A stretch of DNA of 12,240 nucleotides, from NCBI GenBank assembly GCA_910585505.1, contig CAJUFF010000081.1, positions 1-12,240 of the forward strand, in the 5' to 3' direction. This stretch comes from an uncultured Ruminiclostridium sp. Its GTDB lineage: Bacteria; Bacillota; Clostridia; Oscillospirales; Ruminococcaceae. How positions within the stretch are numbered: position 1 is the stretch's first letter; each line of letters starts with the position of its first letter. The position numbers were made by a program, and so were the translations under genes. Below are positions 6,728 to 12,240 of this stretch, piece by piece. Below the pieces are notes generated by a model that worked only from the letters and a program-made list of their open reading frames with translations, ran no database searches and was not told where the DNA came from.

Positions 6728-8095
6728 ATGCGTATGATCAAAGATTTGTATGAAATGAACCCCCAAAACGGTTTTTTCGGAGAAAGGAACAAGTATAGTC
6801 CAATGAACACGCCGATACACGATTTCTTAATTTCCTACGGGGAGAAAAACTCCGTCCGCTGTCATATGCCCGGAGGGAAATCCAATCCTTTTGATATCAC
6901 CGAAATAGAAGGCGCCGACAGCCTTTTTGAAAGCGCGGGAATAATAAGGGAAAGCGAAGAAAGCGCCGCAAAGCTGTTCGGGGCGGGAAAGACACTGTTT
7001 TCCTGCGGAGGCAGTACCCTTTCGGTACAAACGATGCTGGCACTGGCAAAGGCTTACCGACCCGAAAAAAAGCGCGTTATCGCTTCAAGGTACTGTCACA
7101 AAAGCCTTATTTCCGCCTGCGTACTTTTGGGGCTTGTACCCGACTGGATTTATCCGGAGGAATACCTTTCCTGTAAAATTGCTCCCGAAGCGGTAAAAGC
7201 AAAAATAACCTCGGACACGCTGTGCGTGTTTGCCCAAAGTATAGATTATTACGGAGGGGAAAGCGACGTTGAGGGAATAGCCGAGGCGTGCCGCGAAAAA
7301 AACGTGCCATTACTGACGGACAACGCTCACGGAGCCTACCTTGTGTTTACGGACAGACATCCTCTTGCCCTCGGTGCGGATATGACCGCCGACAGCGCTC
7401 ACAAAACCCTTCCGTGTCTCACGGGCGGCGCTTATCTTCACATAAACAAAAATGCTCCCGAAATTTTTATCAAAGAAGCAAAGGCGGTCATGTCGCTGTT
7501 CGGAAGCTCCAGTCCGTCATATCTTATATTGGACAGTCTGGATATGTGCAATAATTTTATTCAAGAGGAACGGGAGAAAGCGAAAAGGATTTTTGCGGAA
7601 GTAAAGAGCCTTAAATCGGAGCTGGTTAAACTCGGCTATACCCTTAAGGAAAGCGATCTAATGCGCATAACGGTTGACGCTCTTCCGTACGGATATTCAG
7701 GCGCGGAGCTTGGGGAAGAGCTGAGGAAAAATGGTGTGGAAAGCGAGTTTTCCGACGATCGGTACACGGTGCTGCTTTTTTCCTGCGCTCAGCGGACGGA
7801 GGATTTTGAAAGGATTATTGAAGCGGCAAAGGGGATAAAGCCCTTAGAGCCTCTTATTCCCGTCAATCCGCCGATTGTACGGCCAATAGCCGCGGCGGAG
7901 CCGAGAGAGGCTATGTTTTCTGCCGCGGAAGTTGTACCCTTAGAGAAAGCGGAAGGGCGGATATGCGCCGATATAAATACGCCTTGTCCGCCCTGCGTGC
8001 CCGTTGTAATGGCCGGGGAGATTATTGACGGTGAGATTGTAAGAGCTTTGGAGAGGTACGGAGTAAAGAGAATAAGAATTTGTTCTAAGGGTTAA
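6728..8095 (+). CDS. Orn/Lys/Arg decarboxylase family PLP enzyme
   Basis: 455-aa PLP-dependent, aspartate-aminotransferase-fold enzyme of the group that includes B. subtilis SpeA and YaaO. Members decarboxylate arginine, lysine or ornithine to make polyamines. Landmarks: TPIHDFLISYGEKNSVRCHMPGG (28-50), FSCGGSTLSVQ (91-101), LLTDNAHGA (195-203, with Asp198 and His201), the PLP-binding Lys226 in DSAHKTLP, and a short C-terminal domain with EGRICADINTPCPPCVPV (family: GRI...PYPPGIP). The usual HMPGHKG motif reads HMPGGKS, and PYPPGIP reads PCPPCVP, so substrate or activity may deviate. It is of the short type without the wing domain. ATG at 6728 has a weak AAGG 12 nt upstream. An internal ATG at 6803, where family similarity begins, is possible but lacks a well-spaced site. 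It appears monocistronic, transcribed from the repeat end. Confidence 0.85.
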   Translation: MRMIKDLYEMNPQNGFFGERNKYSPMNTPIHDFLISYGEKNSVRCHMPGGKSNPFDITEIEGADSLFESAGIIRESEESAAKLFGAGKTLFSCGGSTLSVQTMLALAKAYRPEKKRVIASRYCHKSLISACVLLGLVPDWIYPEEYLSCKIAPEAVKAKITSDTLCVFAQSIDYYGGESDVEGIAEACREKNVPLLTDNAHGAYLVFTDRHPLALGADMTADSAHKTLPCLTGGAYLHINKNAPEIFIKEAKAVMSLFGSSSPSYLILDSLDMCNNFIQEEREKAKRIFAEVKSLKSELVKLGYTLKESDLMRITVDALPYGYSGAELGEELRKNGVESEFSDDRYTVLLFSCAQRTEDFERIIEAAKGIKPLEPLIPVNPPIVRPIAAAEPREAMFSAAEVVPLEKAEGRICADINTPCPPCVPVVMAGEIIDGEIVRALERYGVKRIRICSKG

Positions 8096-8118
8096 TACTC
8101 CGTTAGGGGATAGCCCCG

Positions 8119-8138
8119 CAGCCCTTTGAAAAGGGCTG
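8119..8138 (+). terminator. Hairpin after the decarboxylase gene
   Basis: CAGCCCTTT and AAAGGGCTG are perfect 9-bp arms, 24 nt past the stop codon. A smaller GGGG/CCCC stem precedes it at 8106-8117. No U-tract follows (ACGAAAAC), so termination is only suggested. The rest of the gap to 8236 is AT-rich with nothing further recognised. Confidence 0.4.
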
Positions 8139-8236
8139 ACGAAAACTTCAGCCGCCATAATTTGTAACTATTTTCTTTTTATATGAGTTTTAGTAATTAT
8201 AAAGCATTAGTATAAGCCTTCTTGGAAAAATAAAAG

Positions 8237-8265
8237 TTGCATAAAAAGCAAAAATATGATAAAAT
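8237..8265 (+). promoter_or_regulatory. Promoter of the NYN-domain gene
   Basis: TTGCAT (8237-8242), 17 nt and TAAAAT (8260-8265) preceded by TGA give an extended -10 promoter. The leader to the ATG at 8393 would be about 120 nt. No clear riboswitch was recognised in it. Confidence 0.65.
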
Positions 8266-8392
8266 GTAATCGACTATATTATTTCTTACGCGATGTTTTG
8301 TAAGTTTTGAGCAACACGGCATTTGTTCATATTTTAAGAATTGCTTTTTTGAAAAATGTGCGGATGTGTTTATGAATGAAAGGAAAAATTTT

Positions 8393-9721
8393 ATGCGAAC
8401 GGATACAAAAGAAATTGTTTGCAGAGTGGCGTATCTTATAGGCGTAAAGAAGCCTACTCTGGAAAGCGGCTACGGCGACGAATGCTCCGAGCTGCTTGAA
8501 CAGCTTGCGGCGGACAGAGAGGCAACGGTAATAAGATACCTGTGCAAAATCAGGACGGCGTTAATGCTCAAATTTAAAAGAACCGACTATATTCTGAAAT
8601 ACGACTATATCAATATTGACAAAATAGAATGGTTCGACTCGGATAATATAGAGCAGCTTGAAAAATGGGGAATACAGGTCATTCTGCCGAATAAGCTTGC
8701 GGTGGATTACACTACGCATATCAACAGGCTGATTGCGGAACACATAAACGATTGCCGCAAGCTGTTTCCCGACTGGCTGAATTGGGAATACATAAAGGAT
8801 TTATTTATTCTTCCCAAGTTCACAAACGAGGAAAATCAAAAATTTGAATTTGAAAAATATATGGAAAATTTGCCTTATTACCCGTATCAGCATTATATTC
8901 ACTGGAAGCCGAAGGACTACGGAAATCTTTTATATAAAGACGGAAAATTCATTGAAATATTATATAAAATTAACGGAGATTACTTTGGCGATAAATCCAA
9001 ATACAAGAACGCCGTAAACGACATCAAGAACAATATATATGATTTTATAAGGAGCAGCTACAAGACGGTTATCGTTGTGGACTGTGAAAATTCCGACGTT
9101 TACAAGCTGTACGGAATGCTGAAAAATCTTAACGGCGACGAGCTTGAAAAAATAGATAAGATAGTACTGTACGACGATGTTCACACTACGGACGGATGGG
9201 ATTATCTCGAACATTTTATCAGCATACCCGTCGAGCATATTGAGGTGGAGCGTATCACCGATTACAAGTCGCTTGTTGATATAAAGGTATCAACGGGCGT
9301 TTGCAGAGAATTTTACAGAAACGATGTTTCGTCGTTTATACTTCTGTCAAGCGACAGCGATTATTGGGGATTGATTTCCTCTTTGCCGGAAGCGGAGTTT
9401 CTTGTGGTAGTAGAATGGGAGAAGTGCGGACAGGCTATAAAAAGGGCGATGGAAACAAGTGAAATTTACTATTGTTCCCTTGACGATTTCTGCTCCGGCA
9501 ACATTGAGGAATTTAAACGCGCAGTGCTGATAAGCGCGCTCAAGGAACGGCTCCCCGATCTTCTTACCTATAACGGAAAGGGGCTTGCCCGCATGCTGTT
9601 CGAGCAGTCGAGGATAGAGGCAAGCGATACCGAAATAATGAATTTTTATCAAAAGTATATCCGCACAATTATGCTCAAGGTTGACCTTGAGGGAAATTTC
9701 AGTCTGGAAGTGAAATCGTAA
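8393..9721 (+). CDS. NYN (PIN-like) domain protein, predicted ribonuclease
   Basis: Protein of 442 aa. The C-terminal half carries an NYN/PIN-like nuclease domain (about 223-360): a first strand VIVVDCEN with Asp230 and Asn233, KSLVDIKVS with Asp296, and the characteristic LLSSDSDYWGL with Asp321 and Asp323. These acidic residues would bind metal, and families with this layout cleave RNA. The N-terminal 220 residues contain a helical start (EIVCRVAYLIGV...ELLEQLAADREATVIRYL) and a Tyr/Trp-rich segment (NLPYYPYQHYIHWKPKDYGN). I recognise no named domain there; it may bind RNA or a partner. There is no signal peptide or membrane span. ATG at 8393 is chosen because GAAAGGA lies 8 nt upstream; an in-frame GTG at 8366 lacks such a site. 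It has its own promoter and terminator, so it is a single-gene unit. Target and process (RNA turnover, defence) are unknown. Confidence 0.8.
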   Translation: MRTDTKEIVCRVAYLIGVKKPTLESGYGDECSELLEQLAADREATVIRYLCKIRTALMLKFKRTDYILKYDYINIDKIEWFDSDNIEQLEKWGIQVILPNKLAVDYTTHINRLIAEHINDCRKLFPDWLNWEYIKDLFILPKFTNEENQKFEFEKYMENLPYYPYQHYIHWKPKDYGNLLYKDGKFIEILYKINGDYFGDKSKYKNAVNDIKNNIYDFIRSSYKTVIVVDCENSDVYKLYGMLKNLNGDELEKIDKIVLYDDVHTTDGWDYLEHFISIPVEHIEVERITDYKSLVDIKVSTGVCREFYRNDVSSFILLSSDSDYWGLISSLPEAEFLVVVEWEKCGQAIKRAMETSEIYYCSLDDFCSGNIEEFKRAVLISALKERLPDLLTYNGKGLARMLFEQSRIEASDTEIMNFYQKYIRTIMLKVDLEGNFSLEVKS

Positions 9722-9761
9722 TCAGCGGTTGAATGCGATTTTATGAATATTGATAATTTTT

Positions 9762-9786
9762 GCCCTGTATTAACGCGGGGCTTTTT
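9762..9786 (+). terminator. Intrinsic terminator after the NYN gene
   Basis: GCCCTG (9762-9767) pairs with CGGGGC (9776-9781), including one G-U pair, around an 8-nt loop, followed at once by TTTTT. It lies 40 nt past the stop codon at 9721. This is a standard Rho-independent terminator on the plus strand. Confidence 0.8.
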
Positions 9787-9926
9787 GTTTTATATAACCG
9801 ATCTTATGTCCCCTCGCAAGTTTCGGTGGGCAAAACTCACAATTACCCTACCTGTTTTTTGTGCAGTCATACAAATTTTATTAAAAATATGAATTTTTTT
9901 GGAAAAAGATGTAACAAAATGTCGTT

Positions 9927-9955
9927 TTTTGGATTTTACCATTGTTAACTATAAT
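9927..9955 (+). promoter_or_regulatory. Promoter of the small secreted protein gene
   Basis: A perfect TATAAT (9950-9955) is preceded at 17 nt by TTTTGG (9927-9932) or at 15 nt by TTGGAT (9929-9934), so the -35 is weak. The leader would be about 75 nt. The preceding 9787-9926 is AT-rich intergenic DNA in which I recognise nothing else. Confidence 0.5.
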
Positions 9956-9983
9956 CAAGTCCGCCCTACGGTAAAAATACCAA

Positions 9984-10011
9984 AAAATCGGCGGACAGGT
10001 CTGCCGATTTT
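9984..10011 (+). promoter_or_regulatory. Leader hairpin before the secreted protein gene
   Basis: AAAATCGGCGGAC pairs with GTCTGCCGATTTT (one G-U pair) around AG, giving a nearly perfect 13-bp stem in the 5' leader, 10 nt before the ribosome binding site. It ends in only four Ts, so it could be a weak attenuator or a stabilising 5' hairpin that favours high expression. Neither can be decided from sequence. Confidence 0.5.
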
Positions 10012-10036
10012 CGGCAAAAAGAAAGGTAGGTAAAAA

Positions 10037-10468
10037 ATGAAAAAAATTATTTCTGTTTTGATGGCGGCGGCTATGATGGCTTCGACATTGCCCACAGGGG
10101 TATACGCACAGGGGAACGAACCCAACAGCGGGATTATGCCGTTGTATGACTGCAATAGCAAGGCTGCATCTGCTGTATCCGTTACCGGAAATACCGTAGA
10201 ATGCCAAAGCGCCATAATTGTGGTTTCGGGTGAAAAATGGAAATCCATAACCCAAACCATTGAGAAGCAAAATTCAATTGGAAAGTGGTACTCAACTTCA
10301 TATACATGGTCGAAAAAATCCGATAATCCTAATCTTGCCTATATTTATACAAACACGACCACTATATCTAACAGCGGCACATACAGGCTCAGAAGTGATT
10401 TGGTCGTTGAAGCTTCAAACGGCTTTACCGAAACGGTTACAAGTTACAGTGGCAATTTCACAATTTAA
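10037..10468 (+). CDS. Small secreted protein of unknown function
   Basis: 143-aa exported protein. The N-terminus is a classic Sec signal (MKKIIS, hydrophobic core of about 14 residues, probable cut after VYA at residue 24), leaving about 119 residues. The mature part is beta-rich and Thr/Ser-rich, with only two cysteines (39 and 57) that could form a disulfide. Patterns such as GKWYSTSYTWS, ISNSGTYRLRSD and TETVTSYSG resemble the small Ig-like secreted proteins common in gut Clostridia, which have no assigned role. GTAGG lies 6 nt before the ATG. A strong leader hairpin and its own promoter precede it. Its stop codon is 4 bp from the stop codon of the convergent anti-sigma gene with no terminator between, so the two transcripts probably overlap. 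A role as a signal for the adjacent sigma system is only a guess from position. Confidence 0.75.
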   Translation: MKKIISVLMAAAMMASTLPTGVYAQGNEPNSGIMPLYDCNSKAASAVSVTGNTVECQSAIIVVSGEKWKSITQTIEKQNSIGKWYSTSYTWSKKSDNPNLAYIYTNTTTISNSGTYRLRSDLVVEASNGFTETVTSYSGNFTI

Positions 10469-10472
10469 TTGT

Positions 10473-11207
10473 TTACTCGGTTTCAATAATTTCCGCTAAC
10501 TTTAACAACTCTTCACTATCAATGCCTGTTCCCATAATTTCAAACACGTATCCGTCTCTTACCCATGTAATGATAGAAATATTGTCAGAATTTTTACTTT
10601 GATGATACAACATAAATCCGACATCGTCATTAACCTCAATCTCACAGACCGTGGAATTTTCGGTATTGGCCATCATATTCTCAGCGAATAACTTAGTATA
10701 TTGTATCAAATCAACCATCTTATTCCCACATTCATAATGTGAGTTCACTATGCTTTTGTTTGCGGCTTCATTAACAAGCTTGTAACCGCTTTCAACCGGC
10801 AACCGATAAACTTCCTCAATCGTATCCTTGATATCATACATGGAAAAATCAACGCTTACGTCCGAATGAGTGTTATGCACGTCAAAGATAAATCCTCGCG
10901 CACCGAAATAAATCGCACTCGCCGCCGCGGCAAAGAACACCGCCGATATTATAACGGCTATCATTGCCGCAAGCTTTTTCAGCGGAATATAGCGCCTTTC
11001 GGCGGCAAGGGTTCCCGACGGCTTACACGGAACACATGGAGCGGGACGCTCCCAACGCTTCTTTGCGAGCCTTATAATGCTGTTTTTTCTGATACGGTAC
11101 GCAAGGGAAAAACGGTGGGGCTTGTCGTCCGCCGTAACGTCGTATTGTGAATAATATTCCTCGTAATGGGCGATAAGCGCCATTTTTAAAGCTTCATCTC
11201 CTGTCAT
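10473..11207 (-). CDS. Anti-sigma factor, single-pass membrane protein (DUF4367-like)
   Basis: 244-aa protein with a cytoplasmic N-terminus, one membrane span (about 79-101, LAAMIAVIISAVFF...) and an extracellular C-terminal domain. The cytoplasmic part contains HRFSLAYRIRKNSIIRLAKKRW, like the HxFS...K-rich region of such anti-sigma proteins. The outer domain ends ITWVRDGYVFEIMGTGIDSEELLKLAEII, the ending typical of DUF4367 domains. It presumably holds the upstream ECF sigma factor at the membrane until an envelope signal releases it. The frame is open to an ATG at 11225, but that ATG is part of the Shine-Dalgarno itself (ATGAGGAGG). The ATG at 11207, 9 nt after GAGGAGG, is the likely start. 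It overlaps the sigma gene by 14 bp, so the two are translationally coupled. No terminator is visible at its 3' end. Confidence 0.85.
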   Translation of the reverse strand: MTGDEALKMALIAHYEEYYSQYDVTADDKPHRFSLAYRIRKNSIIRLAKKRWERPAPCVPCKPSGTLAAERRYIPLKKLAAMIAVIISAVFFAAAASAIYFGARGFIFDVHNTHSDVSVDFSMYDIKDTIEEVYRLPVESGYKLVNEAANKSIVNSHYECGNKMVDLIQYTKLFAENMMANTENSTVCEIEVNDDVGFMLYHQSKNSDNISIITWVRDGYVFEIMGTGIDSEELLKLAEIIETE

Positions 11208-11751
11208 TGACAGTTTCCTCCTCATTCATTATTTTTTTAAGTCTTTGTCTTGCCCTAAACATTCGCTGACGAAGCGCGTTTTCGGATATTTCCAATCGCT
11301 CCGCCATTTGGGATATTGAATAACCCATGACGGCCGAAAGGAAAAGCAGATCATAGTCGTTTGGCAATAGCTTGTTAAGCGCCTTGTGAAGATTTTCGGC
11401 TTCGTATCCGGAAAACAGCTCTTCTTCAGCGGAAGCTCCTCCCTTAAGAGAGTACAGATCCTCGATATTTTCAGCTATACGGCTCCGACGGGAATTATAA
11501 CATTTATACGCGGCGTTTTTAACGGTAATGATAAGATATGCCTTAAGTCTCGACTTCTGTAATTTTTTCAGATTGGCGAGATGGTCCTGACGGATAATAT
11601 TCAAAAACGCTTCATGCACCGTATCCTCGGCGTCATAGTTGTTATTCAGAATATTTAACGCTATCTTGTACATCATCTGTTCGTATTCCGAGTATAGTTT
11701 TGTTATAAAAGCTTCCTCCTCCGGAGTCTCAACAGCCATCAAATAAAGCAC
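11194..11751 (-). CDS. ECF-type RNA polymerase sigma factor
   Basis: About 185-aa sigma-70 family protein of the ECF type, with only regions 2 and 4. Region 2 is seen in YEQMMYKIALNILNNNYDAEDTVHEAFLNIIR and the following RLKAYLIITVKNAA. Region 4 is the helix-turn-helix YSISQMAERLEISENALRQRMFRARQRLKKIM near the C-terminus. It is paired with the anti-sigma gene by a 14-bp overlap (sigma stop inside the anti-sigma start). The start is chosen at GTG 11751 (then LYLMAVETPEEEAF, matching how many such sigma factors begin), because AGAGAGGTG lies about 9 nt upstream. An in-frame GTG at 11763 overlaps that site, and an ATG at 11739 has none. A sigma-A-like promoter precedes it; no obvious ECF self-promoter was identified. 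Confidence 0.9.
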   Translation of the reverse strand: MLYLMAVETPEEEAFITKLYSEYEQMMYKIALNILNNNYDAEDTVHEAFLNIIRQDHLANLKKLQKSRLKAYLIITVKNAAYKCYNSRRSRIAENIEDLYSLKGGASAEEELFSGYEAENLHKALNKLLPNDYDLLFLSAVMGYSISQMAERLEISENALRQRMFRARQRLKKIMNEEETVNDRR

Positions 11752-11802
11752 TTTATAACGCACCTCTCTTTTGTGGGGAATATGTTTAAAAGATTTTATG
11801 TT

Positions 11803-11831
11803 AGTATAACATATTATTGTGCATAAGTCAA
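11803..11831 (-). promoter_or_regulatory. Promoter of the sigma/anti-sigma operon
   Basis: On the minus strand TTGACT (11826-11831), exactly 17 nt and TATACT (11803-11808) preceded by TGT form an extended -10 housekeeping promoter. The leader to the start at 11751 is about 45 nt. Confidence 0.8.
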
Positions 11832-11859
11832 TAGGATTTCCGTATTTTTAAGAAAAAAA

Positions 11860-12150
11860 TATAATATGAGGAGAATAATCTATAAATTTTGTATTTGGAT
11901 AAGGCTATTATAAATTATAGGAGTCAAAAGGCAAGGTAGATTCGGTAGGTACGGAGCTGCGGAAAATTACGCATAATTGCGGCGAAACGGCGGGGAATGA
12001 AGGAGTGAGACGGGCAGGATGGGGATTGTGTTGGTGTGAAGTGAGTTTAGGCAGTATTATTTATGCTTTGTTTTGTTATGTTGAATTGTACAATATGAAG
12101 CTGTGAAATTTATATTCGGCTGCGTTTGCTTTTTGAGAAACGCAGCCGAA
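11860..12150 (+). ncRNA. Candidate non-coding transcript ending at a strong terminator
   Basis: About 290 bp with no credible reading frame ends in a strong plus-strand terminator (12115-12156) that serves no visible gene. A perfect TATAAT lies at 11860-11865 with a poor -35 (TTTCCG at 17 nt). The segment 11932-12050 is purine- and G-rich, unlike the surrounding AT-rich DNA, and contains small inverted repeats such as AATTA/TAATT around 11966-11979. This could be a small RNA, a leader, or the decayed remains of a gene. I do not recognise it as a known RNA family. Confidence 0.25.
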
Positions 12151-12156
12151 TTTTTT
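12115..12156 (+). terminator. Strong intrinsic terminator (plus strand)
   Basis: TTCGGCTGCGTTT (12115-12127) and AAACGCAGCCGAA (12138-12150) form a perfect 13-bp stem with a 10-nt loop, followed by TTTTTT. No U-run follows on the minus strand. A second, imperfect stem (ACGGTGTTTT with AAAACCGT, 12159-12179) follows directly and abuts repeat copy 3. Confidence 0.85.
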
Positions 12157-12176
12157 ATACGGTGTTTTTCTAAAAC

Positions 12177-12240
12177 CGTAGCAACCCCAAAAAAGTTTAA
12201 ACAAAATTACAACAGTGCAAAAAACACACAAGCTTTGGGG
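12177..12240 (+). repeat. Left end of MITE-like repeat, copy 3 (cut by window edge)
   Basis: It aligns with 6524-6586 of copy 2 with a few changes (CGTAGCAACCCC instead of TATAGCAATCC, T for C in CAGTGC, T for A in AGCTTTGGGG, and one inserted C). The terminal repeat is more decayed than in copies 1 and 2, so this may be an older insertion. It continues beyond the window. Confidence 0.8.

Noticed and set aside
8366..8392. GTG start for the NYN gene
   Set aside because: No ribosome binding site before it, while GAAAGGA precedes the ATG at 8393 by 8 nt.
11866..11913. Fifteen-codon frame starting ATGAGGAGA
   Set aside because: It starts right at the putative -10 box with no ribosome binding site, and is too short to support.
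6524..12240. Repeat copies considered as CRISPR or integron attachment sites
   Set aside because: Spacing is kilobases, units are about 178 bp with terminal inverted repeats, and no cas or integrase gene is present.

Overview
The window looks like a chromosomal segment from an anaerobic, fibre-degrading gut or rumen Clostridia-type bacterium (Oscillospiraceae/Ruminococcus-like). This is inferred from gene content (an endoglucanase-type GH5 lipoprotein, a GH2 beta-galactosidase, an AraC regulator, an ECF sigma/DUF4367-type anti-sigma pair, a Firmicutes-type F420-ligase homologue), from consensus sigma-A-like promoters and from AGGAGG-type ribosome binding sites. No database search was possible, so the taxonomy is an inference. 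No tRNA, rRNA, CRISPR array, transposase or phage gene was seen.

Layout. Positions 1-47 are the right end of a small repeat. A two-gene minus-strand sugar operon follows: GH2 beta-galactosidase (start 4300), then GH5 lipoprotein (ends 124). It is read divergently from an AraC regulator (4482-5309). The two units share a 142-bp gap with two near-consensus promoters whose -35 boxes lie in one perfect palindrome. Between the convergent araC and F420-ligase-like genes sits a palindrome-rich element (5319-5568) with its own terminal inverted repeats. The F420-ligase-like gene (minus) and an Orn/Lys/Arg-decarboxylase-family gene (plus) diverge, and a complete 178-bp MITE-like repeat (6524-6701) lies between them. 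The decarboxylase's only visible promoter is inside the end of that repeat. Next come a NYN/PIN-type predicted RNase with a good promoter and terminator, a small secreted protein, and, convergent with it, an ECF sigma/anti-sigma pair on the minus strand. About 480 bp without a gene closes the window. It holds the sigma promoter, a candidate plus-strand non-coding transcript with a strong terminator, and the left end of a third repeat copy.

How the genes work together. AraC plus GH2 plus GH5 form a plausible carbohydrate-responsive module: an outer-surface endo-enzyme, a cytoplasmic exo-enzyme and a local regulator, with no transporter in view. The sigma/anti-sigma pair is a self-contained envelope-signalling module; the adjacent secreted protein might be a partner, but only position suggests it. 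The decarboxylase, the NYN protein and the ligase-like gene look like independent units. The most unusual features are regulatory: the mirror-image shared promoter/operator, and a non-coding repeat family whose ends carry outward-facing promoters.
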